Shown here one piece after another: positions 49,937-57,601 of a stretch of DNA of 64,000 nucleotides (position 1 is its first letter; the number at the start of each line of letters is the position of its first letter). Under the pieces are notes generated by a model. It had not been told where the DNA came from. It was given only the letters and a program-made list of their open reading frames with translations, and made no database searches. Origin of the DNA: Spirochaetales bacterium (GTDB taxonomy: Bacteria > Spirochaetota > Spirochaetia > Sphaerochaetales > Sphaerochaetaceae); assembly GCA_012523305.1 (NCBI GenBank), contig JAAYIV010000029.1, forward strand, positions 1-64,000, written 5' to 3'. The translations under genes and the position numbers were made by a program.

Positions 49937-51676
49937 TCAGTTTCTAGTATCTTGAGTTAACCGATACTCTGTTTCTTCAAGGTCCAGCGCTAAAGTCCCT
50001 CCCGGATTGAGGATGTTGTTCGGGTCGAAAAATGTTTTGAGATGTTTGAAGATATCCAGCGATTCCTTCCCGATATTTGCCTGCAACCAAGGTGCGAACG
50101 ATTTACCGATTCCGTGATGGTGACTTATCGCAGCACCTGAAAGATGGATATTGTCCAAGATTCCTTTCTGGAATTCCTTATACTCCTCGAGGGCTTCCAT
50201 TTTTGCGATGAAAATAAAATAGAGATTGCATCCTTGCGGGTAAAAATGGGACATGTGGGTCATGACGATCGTCTCTGGTCGATTGTGGCAATACGTGCGT
50301 ACTCGATCATATACGTGCTCAAGCTGTGACCATGTGGTCGCACACTCCAATGTATCGATCACTATATTATGATCTTGCAAATCTTCCCTGAGGTAAGGAT
50401 CGGTGAATCTGCCATGTTCCCATGCCTTTGCCACATAGCCTGAGGTCCACATCGCTTTGTTTCGCAAGCATATCGATCGAATATTGCGTGCAATCAACGA
50501 TGCATACGATGATTTGCCTTCTGCGGTTCCAAGTAGCAAGCAGCGTTTTCCTCTTTTGAACCCTGCCATTTCGAGCAATGTATCCAAGAATGTCCCACCG
50601 ACACCGTACAGGGTCAGTGCGATATCGGTTTCTTCCGGATCGGATAATCTGAAAACACTGGGCAGGCCGCACTCGTTCTGCATGATATCCTTGACCGCTT
50701 GTTTTGCGTGTTCCCAATCTTTGAAGATGTAGGAGAACCGTCGTGTGGTGGAAGGAGTAAAAACGTGAACTTTCAGTGTCGCGCTATAAAGGATCCCGTA
50801 AGAACCTTCGCTTCCGATCATGATCTGGTCGATATCGGGCCCGGTTGCTTTTCTTGGAAATCCTTTCGTCTTCAGATCCATAGTACGTGGGCAAACGTAA
50901 TCTTGATCAAATACCATATCTTCGATCTTCCCGTAATAGGTCGAGTTTTGTCCCGCCCCACGGGTTACGATCCACCCCCCTACGACCGAATACTCAAAGC
51001 TTTGAGGAAAATGTCCTAAAGTATAACGTCTTTTCGCATTGAATTTGTCAGGAGCGTTTTGTAATAGATGCTCCAAAGTCGGGCCATCCATTCCTGCTTC
51101 GACGGTAATGGTCATGTCTTGTTCATTAAAAGCGATCACTTTATTCAGGTACACACGCATGTCGACGGTAACTCCATGCCTGATCGCTTCCACTCCGCGA
51201 GTTACCGTCGAACCTCCGCCATATACATACAGTGCGATAGAATTTGATTCACAATAATTAATAATGGCTCGCAATTGATCACGATTCTCAGGCCAAAGCA
51301 CAATATCGGGAACATGTTCGATAATCTTTTTTCGAAGTCGGAGCAAGTCTCCCATCGTTTTGCCATAGGCAACCCTGAGCCTGTTATAACTATCTGTATG
51401 CGCATTGTATGTCCCGACCACCTCTGTCAATGCATCGATGTGATGCTGCTCAAGTGTTGACGGAATGTATTCGGGGACTTCTTCAAGCCCCATCTCGCCC
51501 TTAGTCGTGAAGTATGAATCATCTAAACGGAATTTTTCCTTCATCAAACGGTACAACCGTTTGTTCGGATGTTTGTGTTTTGTCGGGTTACCCCATTTGA
51601 ATATCGAACGGTACGAACGTTCGGGAAGAGCGTCTTCAAACCAATCGGGAACGAATTCGTCTTTTTTTCTTGCCAT
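49937..51676 (-). CDS. FAD-binding oxidase, alkyl-DHAP synthase (AGPS)-like
   Basis: A 579-residue flavoprotein of the vanillyl-alcohol-oxidase/PCMH fold. The FAD-binding domain (about residues 115-300) includes ALYVYGGGSTVTRGVEA and MIGSEGSYGILYSATLKV; the C-terminal cap contains SHHHGIGKSFAPWL, the HHHG(I/V)GK block of alkyldihydroxyacetonephosphate synthase. AGPS exchanges the acyl chain of acyl-DHAP for a fatty alcohol, making the ether bond of plasmalogens. It is the last gene of a five-gene operon with a GlpA-like dehydrogenase (which would supply DHAP) and an FGGY kinase. Related members oxidise other hydroxyacids, so the ether-lipid role is likely but not proven. Confidence 0.82.
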   Translation of the reverse strand: MARKKDEFVPDWFEDALPERSYRSIFKWGNPTKHKHPNKRLYRLMKEKFRLDDSYFTTKGEMGLEEVPEYIPSTLEQHHIDALTEVVGTYNAHTDSYNRLRVAYGKTMGDLLRLRKKIIEHVPDIVLWPENRDQLRAIINYCESNSIALYVYGGGSTVTRGVEAIRHGVTVDMRVYLNKVIAFNEQDMTITVEAGMDGPTLEHLLQNAPDKFNAKRRYTLGHFPQSFEYSVVGGWIVTRGAGQNSTYYGKIEDMVFDQDYVCPRTMDLKTKGFPRKATGPDIDQIMIGSEGSYGILYSATLKVHVFTPSTTRRFSYIFKDWEHAKQAVKDIMQNECGLPSVFRLSDPEETDIALTLYGVGGTFLDTLLEMAGFKRGKRCLLLGTAEGKSSYASLIARNIRSICLRNKAMWTSGYVAKAWEHGRFTDPYLREDLQDHNIVIDTLECATTWSQLEHVYDRVRTYCHNRPETIVMTHMSHFYPQGCNLYFIFIAKMEALEEYKEFQKGILDNIHLSGAAISHHHGIGKSFAPWLQANIGKESLDIFKHLKTFFDPNNILNPGGTLALDLEETEYRLTQDTRN

Positions 51677-51689
51677 CGTATATTGTCTC

Positions 51690-53264
51690 CTACCTATCGG
51701 CTCCGGGTCGTTCGGGATATCCTGTAATTTTCCTTATTTCTTCATACAGGGGAGCTAATGATCGATACATTCGTTTGTATACGTTTTGATACAAACGTTC
51801 ATACAAATCGGCATTGGATGGAATTGGAGTAAACGTATCCATCGAACCGCTCATGCCCCGAACTGCTTCGCCAATCGACGGATACCATCCTACTGCCGTC
51901 GCGGCGCACATAGCAGCTCCCAGCCCGCTCGCTTCAAACGTGCTGCCACGTTCGATCGGGATTCGCATGACATCCGCCGATATTTGGCAAATCATGTCGC
52001 TTTGACTTGCTCCGCCAGAAACCCTGAGGGTCTTCACGGGAACTTTCGTTGCTTTGATAATCATTTCAAGTCCTTCGCGAAGACCGTACGCCAATCCTTC
52101 TATGATCGACCGGTAGACGTGTGCCCGTTCATGGACATCCGCGAACCCTATGATCGCTCCTTTTGCCGAAGGCTGTTTCAATCCTGCCGTCCAATACGGT
52201 TGCATCATAAGCCCGAAAGATCCGCATGGAGTTTGTTCCAATAACGAATCAAGCATGCGTTCGGCTGAAATGCCTTTTTGTTCGGCTTCTGTTACTTCTT
52301 TGTAGGCGAACTGGTTTTTAAACCAAGAAATCATCCAATATCCCCTGAATATTTCAACTTCAGGATTAAAATGTCCTGAAAGGACCGCAGGATAGGCTGG
52401 CATGAATCTTAGTGGCTCTACATATCGTCTGGTGGTGGTTTGGACTGTTGCTGTCGTTCCGAATGACAACGATGCGACCGATTCGTCGATAACCCCGCTT
52501 CCTAAGGTTTCACAACCTTTGTCACTACCGGCGGCGACCACAGGAAGTCCTTCAGGCAGTCCGGTTTGTTTTGCAGCTTCTTTGGTAATTTTTCCCATAA
52601 TTGTTCCTGGAGCTACCAAATGAGGAAGTTTTTCAGGTTCTACGGGGAACATCATCGTATTTAAATGCCCTTGATGAGCCCATTGTTGCTTTTTATAATC
52701 AAAAGGGATATGTCCGATCTGTGACGCAACCGAATCGACGTGATTATGTGTCAGTTTGTAGTTTAGATATCCCGATACTTGAGAAAATTGCGCAGTATCA
52801 TGCCACGTTTCCGGTTGATACTTGCGAATCCAATTGCAGGCAGCTGCTTCCTGGGTGTGCAAGATTGCTTCTTCCATTCCGATCGCTTTGTAGGTAAGGT
52901 TCATCAGGGCTTTCGGGATATAAGGACATGGGGCCTTGCGTGCGTCCATCCAGAGGATTGCCGGACGTAACGGGTTCCCCCCAGCGTCAAGGCAAATCAT
53001 TGAATCTCTTTGGGTGGTGACAGCAACCGCAGAAACCTGTTTCCACAGATCCGGGTGTTTTTCATGCAATCGATTGCATCCTTGTACCAAAGCACCCCAC
53101 CATACTAAGGGATCCTGTTCGGCCCACCCGGGATATTCACTCACATACGGGATATATTCGATCTTTTCTTTGGCTTCCAAGGTTCCTTGTTTCGAAAATA
53201 AAAGGGCGCGGAGGCTTTGAGTGCCGCAATCAAGGGCAAGGACCAATTCGTTATCAGCTTTCAT
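51690..53264 (-). CDS. FGGY-family carbohydrate kinase
   Basis: A 524-residue kinase with the actin-like ATPase fold: LALDCGTQSLRALLFSKQG at the N-terminus, GWAEQDPLVWW (substrate-site region; glycerol kinases have GWVEHDP), MDARK, GSDKGCETLGSGV and the C-terminal GGASQSDMICQISADVM. Members phosphorylate glycerol, xylulose, gluconate or similar polyols. It sits between the DUF1667 gene (11-base overlap) and the AGPS-like gene. Glycerol is attractive as substrate given the GlpA-like neighbour, but the motifs do not fix it, and a sugar kinase role is equally possible. Confidence 0.85.
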   Translation of the reverse strand: MKADNELVLALDCGTQSLRALLFSKQGTLEAKEKIEYIPYVSEYPGWAEQDPLVWWGALVQGCNRLHEKHPDLWKQVSAVAVTTQRDSMICLDAGGNPLRPAILWMDARKAPCPYIPKALMNLTYKAIGMEEAILHTQEAAACNWIRKYQPETWHDTAQFSQVSGYLNYKLTHNHVDSVASQIGHIPFDYKKQQWAHQGHLNTMMFPVEPEKLPHLVAPGTIMGKITKEAAKQTGLPEGLPVVAAGSDKGCETLGSGVIDESVASLSFGTTATVQTTTRRYVEPLRFMPAYPAVLSGHFNPEVEIFRGYWMISWFKNQFAYKEVTEAEQKGISAERMLDSLLEQTPCGSFGLMMQPYWTAGLKQPSAKGAIIGFADVHERAHVYRSIIEGLAYGLREGLEMIIKATKVPVKTLRVSGGASQSDMICQISADVMRIPIERGSTFEASGLGAAMCAATAVGWYPSIGEAVRGMSGSMDTFTPIPSNADLYERLYQNVYKRMYRSLAPLYEEIRKITGYPERPGADR

Positions 53265-53640
53265 GATTCCTCCAATTATGTGGTGTGACTGAATCCGTAG
53301 CTATGACATCAACATCCAAGTCGAGTAGATTTTCAACAATGACCTCACCGATACGTACCGGGAGGGCAATGCGTACGGCCCGAATTTTACGCATTGCCTC
53401 CTTGATGGTGTTAACTGGGATTTCACGAGTGGTTTTCACTGGAATCCTTATGTGGTGATCGTGCGATGCCGAGACTGTCGTGGTGAGCATCTGTACGGGA
53501 AACTCGACAACTTGCCTAGCATAATCATTTCCCCTAGAGCATTGGTAGCCATCAATTGTTAGTTCTCCATCAATTTGAGAGATGCTGATACGGCATCCTT
53601 TGGGGCAGATTATACAGGTGATGCAACGCTCTTTAATCAT
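53254..53640 (-). CDS. DUF1667 iron-sulfur-type protein of a GlpA-like dehydrogenase
   Basis: A 128-residue protein starting at the ATG at 53640, within the end of the upstream gene (8-base overlap). The N-terminus has four cysteines in CITCIICPKGCRISI, followed by Cys in YQCSRGNDYA, a likely cluster site. The rest (IPVKTTREIPVNTIKEAMRKI) matches DUF1667. These proteins are encoded beside the GlpA-like and FAD/NAD-type subunits of anaerobic glycerol-3-phosphate dehydrogenases, apparently standing in for GlpC. The exact electron route is unknown. Confidence 0.88.
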   Translation of the reverse strand: MIKERCITCIICPKGCRISISQIDGELTIDGYQCSRGNDYARQVVEFPVQMLTTTVSASHDHHIRIPVKTTREIPVNTIKEAMRKIRAVRIALPVRIGEVIVENLLDLDVDVIATDSVTPHNWRNHES

Positions 53641-54928
53641 GGCTTGCCTCCACCAGAACCAATTCGATCGAAATATCCGCAGATGGCTGTTTAATGCTTG
53701 AAAAAATTGTTTCATTGATTGCGAAGCGTTCCATTTGGGGTGGGTACAACTCGTCAAATGTAAGGCAATCCAACTGTTGCCCTTCACTGTTGATACGAAG
53801 TTGTGTTGTGCGTTCAATGGTGTGCCTGACTCTGAAATAACAGGAAGCACTGCGTTGTGGGGAACTTGTATCAATCATTTGTGGGACAACATAGGCCAGG
53901 TTTCCTGCTCGGGAAACCGGCACAAGTGTTCGGTCGGCACACCCGTCAAGAGCCCACGCCGCCGCATGCTTACCGGCGATGCTTCCCGATTCCGATACAT
54001 AGTCGACAAGGTCACTGACATGCACACAATTGCCACATGCAAAGACCCCATCCACCATGGTGTGCATAACGTGGTCCACAACAGGTCCCTTGGTCACGGG
54101 ATCTATCGGCACATCCAAACTGTGAGCCAGTTCGTTTTCAGGAATCAAGCCGACAGAAAGGATTAAGGTATCGCACGGAATGTATTGCTCCGTACTCATT
54201 ATCGGCATGTTTTTAACATCGACAGCTGCCACATGCACTGCTTTTACCCGTTGTGATCCAACGACCGATGTTACGGTTGACTGTACATACAGGGGAATAT
54301 CGAAGTCTTCAAGACATTGTTGGATATTTCGTTTCAGGCCGGAACTTTCATGCCGTATTTCATGTACACCCTCGACCTGTACTCCTTCTATGCTCAATCT
54401 TCTTGCCATGATCAGTCCTATATCCCCCGAGCCTAGAATGACCGCTCTGTTGCCTGGTATGAGACCATCGATGTTGATCAACCGCTGGGCAAGTCCGGCA
54501 GTGAAAATACCGGCGGGACGGTCACCGTGGATAAACACTTGGCGGTCTGTCCGTTCACGACATCCGGTTGCCAACACCAATGCCCGTGCGCTGATTCTTT
54601 CAATTCCAGACGGACTGATACAGTTGAGTAAAAAATGATGCTCACCGTGTTCAACGGAAGCGACAAAACAGTTGGTTCTTATCGGGACAAGAGCAGCAAT
54701 GACTTGTTGTATTTCCCGATATGCATATTCGGGGCCGGTAAGGGTTTCGTTATAACGTAGATTACCGAACCCGTCGTGGATACATTGTTTGAGAATTCCG
54801 CCCGGACGTTCCTGACGCTCGAGTACGACAGTGTTCGCTCCTTGTTTGGCTGAGGCAAAAGCCGCTGCCAGGCCAGCAGGACCGGAACCGAGCACGACGA
54901 CATCAACATATTCGATTGGTTTCATCAT
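53633..54928 (-). CDS. FAD/NAD-dependent oxidoreductase subunit (GlpB-like role)
   Basis: A 431-residue flavoprotein of the two-dinucleotide-binding type. The FAD motif is VVLGSGPAGLAAAFASAKQG, the second nucleotide motif is AVILGSGDIGLIMARRLS and the late FAD site is GVFACGNCVHVSDLVDYV. It overlaps the GlpA-like gene by 26 bases and DUF1667 by eight. The Cys in GILKQCIHDGFG is in the family position. Such subunits pass electrons from glycerol-3-phosphate oxidation to NAD(P) or another carrier in anaerobes. Confidence 0.88.
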   Translation of the reverse strand: MMKPIEYVDVVVLGSGPAGLAAAFASAKQGANTVVLERQERPGGILKQCIHDGFGNLRYNETLTGPEYAYREIQQVIAALVPIRTNCFVASVEHGEHHFLLNCISPSGIERISARALVLATGCRERTDRQVFIHGDRPAGIFTAGLAQRLINIDGLIPGNRAVILGSGDIGLIMARRLSIEGVQVEGVHEIRHESSGLKRNIQQCLEDFDIPLYVQSTVTSVVGSQRVKAVHVAAVDVKNMPIMSTEQYIPCDTLILSVGLIPENELAHSLDVPIDPVTKGPVVDHVMHTMVDGVFACGNCVHVSDLVDYVSESGSIAGKHAAAWALDGCADRTLVPVSRAGNLAYVVPQMIDTSSPQRSASCYFRVRHTIERTTQLRINSEGQQLDCLTFDELYPPQMERFAINETIFSSIKQPSADISIELVLVEASHD

Positions 54929-56627
54929 GGCTCATGTTTCCTTTGCAGATTTGAGAATCCGGTCCCTTTTTTACCACATCACAGGCATCTATGTGTAATT
55001 CTCGTGCAATTATGTCAATACAGCGTGCTGTGCAGAATCCACCATGGCATCTCCCCATTTGAACTCTCGTACGGCGTTTCACGGCATCTAGGCTCGTAGC
55101 CGGTAGGGTCGAGTGCAGCGCATTGACAACTTCTTTTTCAGATACTTGTTCGCATCGGCAAATAATCTTGCCATATGATGGATCGAGGCGTATCAATTCG
55201 TCACGAGCTTCCAATGAAAGCCTTCTGGTGATGATATCGGCAGTTCTTTTCGGTATCCAATTAGCTTTTGGTTGTATCTCCATGAACGTCTTTGCCTTTG
55301 CGATAACCATTTCAGCGACATCAGCGGCTATAGCCGGTGCTGATGCCAATCCCGGGGATTGGATACCGGCCACATGGATGAGGTTACTTATGTTGTCACT
55401 CGGACCGACGATAAAGTCTTCTTCGTAAGTACACGGACGGACACCACAAAAGTAAGTGATAATCTGATCCATTGAGAGTTTGCTGTTCAATGTAAAATGT
55501 TTTTTCAGCTTTATCATATCACTTGGTGATGTGGTGTATTGCTCTCGTCCGGGATGCTCTTCCGCTGTCGGACCTATCAGGACATTACCTTCTTCAGTGA
55601 GGACGATGCCTCCTCCTTTTGTTTTCTCCCGAACTTGGAGAATGCTAGGCATGCTCATGATATGCTGTTGCCAACGGGAACTTTCCATGTCGAGTATGCA
55701 CTCGGTGCCTCTTCGGTGATGAAGGCTGAAAAACCGATCATGAGCCATTTCAGCTATTATGTCAGCCCAATTCCCGCTAGCATTGATGACAATCGAAGCA
55801 GTACAAATTCCCCTGTTGGTGTGAAGTCTGCGAATCGTGTTATGTTCAATTTCAAATCCGGTAAGGCAGGTTGAGGTCATCAACTTCGCTCCGTTGAGCA
55901 TGGCACTTTCCGCAAGGGCTACCGTGGCTTTGTAGGGAGAAATCACCGCTGCACTCGGAAGAAAGAATCCTCCGTGTTGCTTGCTGGTTACATAAGGCTC
56001 TTCAGCAATCACACGTTCGCGGCTCCAGAATTCCCATCCGTCCACTTCGTTCCGTTTTGCTCTGTCAGCCATGAGCGGATAGAGAGCTTTCATCGCCGGA
56101 TTTGAAAAAAGCAGCAATGATCCAGGTCGTTTAAAACCGATTCCCAAATCCGATGCGAGCGGCTCCCATAAACGATTTCCCCTTACATTATAGAGAGCTT
56201 TCAATGTACCTGGTTTTGCTGCGAATCCATCATGGATCATCCCGTCATTCCGGCTTGATGTGTGGACTCCCACATCTTCTTCCTTTTCAATCAGTATGAT
56301 CTTCATGTTCCATTTTGATAGTTCCCGTGCGATTGATGTTCCGATGACTCCTCCACCAATGATAGCCACATCGAAATGCAATCGTTCCAATACGTTGTCA
56401 ACATATGAAGAACAGGCTATTGTTTCTTCTTGGACATCGGGTACTGTGATATCGTTTATAACTGCTTTGTAACCAAAGCGTGCGGCAGTCCAGCCTGCTT
56501 CGACTTTCATCTGGTATGTGTCAAGAGATCCTTCAAGACGAATAGAAGATCCCGGAGTCGAAATTTCCAAAGCCGACCCGTACTTCTTGGTCATCACGGA
56601 TTGTATTTTTTCAAGAGAAGTTGCCAT
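54903..56627 (-). CDS. glycerol-3-phosphate dehydrogenase-like FAD protein (GlpA-like)
   Basis: A 574-residue flavoprotein, first gene of the operon. An N-terminal extension of about 80 residues precedes the DAO-type FAD domain (VAIIGGGVIGTSIARELSKW, then SSRNDGMIHDGFAAKPG). A C-terminal BFD-like [2Fe-2S] region is visible as IICRCEQVSEKEVVNAL (from about residue 490) and RMGRCHGGFC-type residues VQMGRCHGGFCTARC. This is the GlpA plan: oxidation of sn-glycerol-3-phosphate to dihydroxyacetone phosphate. It is coupled with the FAD/NAD subunit and DUF1667, so the three form one enzyme. The N-terminal extension is unexplained. The substrate is inferred from family and from the AGPS-like and kinase genes downstream. 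Confidence 0.87.
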   Translation of the reverse strand: MATSLEKIQSVMTKKYGSALEISTPGSSIRLEGSLDTYQMKVEAGWTAARFGYKAVINDITVPDVQEETIACSSYVDNVLERLHFDVAIIGGGVIGTSIARELSKWNMKIILIEKEEDVGVHTSSRNDGMIHDGFAAKPGTLKALYNVRGNRLWEPLASDLGIGFKRPGSLLLFSNPAMKALYPLMADRAKRNEVDGWEFWSRERVIAEEPYVTSKQHGGFFLPSAAVISPYKATVALAESAMLNGAKLMTSTCLTGFEIEHNTIRRLHTNRGICTASIVINASGNWADIIAEMAHDRFFSLHHRRGTECILDMESSRWQQHIMSMPSILQVREKTKGGGIVLTEEGNVLIGPTAEEHPGREQYTTSPSDMIKLKKHFTLNSKLSMDQIITYFCGVRPCTYEEDFIVGPSDNISNLIHVAGIQSPGLASAPAIAADVAEMVIAKAKTFMEIQPKANWIPKRTADIITRRLSLEARDELIRLDPSYGKIICRCEQVSEKEVVNALHSTLPATSLDAVKRRTRVQMGRCHGGFCTARCIDIIARELHIDACDVVKKGPDSQICKGNMSHDETNRIC

Positions 56628-56716
56628 ACCATATTACCATCAGGATAAAGTGTAGGGTGGCAATCGTACCAAGTCAATCAAATTGCAAAATTGCACATAC
56701 TTCACTTGCGTAAAAA

Positions 56717-57601
56717 TTATTGGTTCATACCATCGGTATGTAACAGCTGGTTGGTGAAATGAAGCATTGGCAGGGGTATGTTCAACAGGTCATCGTCATG
56801 TTTAAGGTTCAACATTGAATAGCGCAAGGCGATCGGCGGATGGTATTGTTGACGGTATAGGGCTAACGAATGTGATTTGACGTTAGTAGATGTTTTTACT
56901 TCAATCGGGAGAAGCTTACCATGAAAATCGGCGATGAAATCGACTTCTGCGGTATTACCATCCTTCCAGTAGAATATCGGGACATTGAGGAACAATAGTT
57001 CTCGCAATACGTATGATTCTGTCACGGTCCCCCTGAATCGGCTGAGCTGGGGAACATCTTCCAGCACAGCTTCCGGACCGAGACGAGCCATTCTCCTGAA
57101 CAATCCGGTATCGAGCGGATAGATCTTGAATTGGCTTTGCAGGATAAAGTTCTCGTAATGTTCGTTGGGGGAATCAAGCCGATGAACTTTCGTTGCGCTA
57201 CCGGTGTGCACGAGATGATTGAGCAATTGTTCAACCAGCCATGCAGGAACCGGACGTCTCGGTCGCAATCGGCGGAATCTTGAATTCTCTCTTGCCAGTT
57301 GGCTCGCAGTTTCATTCCAGAGCGCCTTTGCATCGGGATACGACACATCGAGTTCGCCGTACATCGACTCCAGCGTCGCATCAAGAAACGCATCTACTTT
57401 TCGATAATTCTTAGTCTTAAGCCAGATGTTTACTGCTTCAGGCAATCCTCCGACTACAAGGTAATCCCGCAGCGCACACTGCAACTGAAGCAGCACATCT
57501 GATCGGAGACACTCGATGACATCATGGTTGCCCACATATTCGACAAGCCGGGACATGCCGCTTGCATCGAGAAATCCAATAAATCCGACAAGCTTCCGCA
57601 C
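56717..57601 (-). pseudogene. 5'-truncated DUF4143 protein (AAA_14 ATPase lost)
   Basis: The 294-codon frame begins with a GTG that shares its G with the aconitase stop codon. It contains the latter part of a DUF4143 protein (YLVVGGLPEAVNIWL, then GLFRRMARLG, ESYVLRELLFLNVPIFYWKDGNTAEVDFIADF with the nuclease-like motif, and LLPIEVKTSTNVKSHSL). Full members are about 400 residues and begin with an AAA_14 domain with a GxxxxGKT loop; that whole domain is missing. No ribosome site is seen. It is most likely a remnant left by a deletion that joined it to the aconitase gene, although a short translated product through stop-start coupling is possible. Confidence 0.65.

Noticed and set aside
53641-53874. 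Longer form of the DUF1667 protein
   Set aside because: The extra 78 residues lie over the conserved 3' end of the FAD gene in another frame and precede the natural start at 53640.
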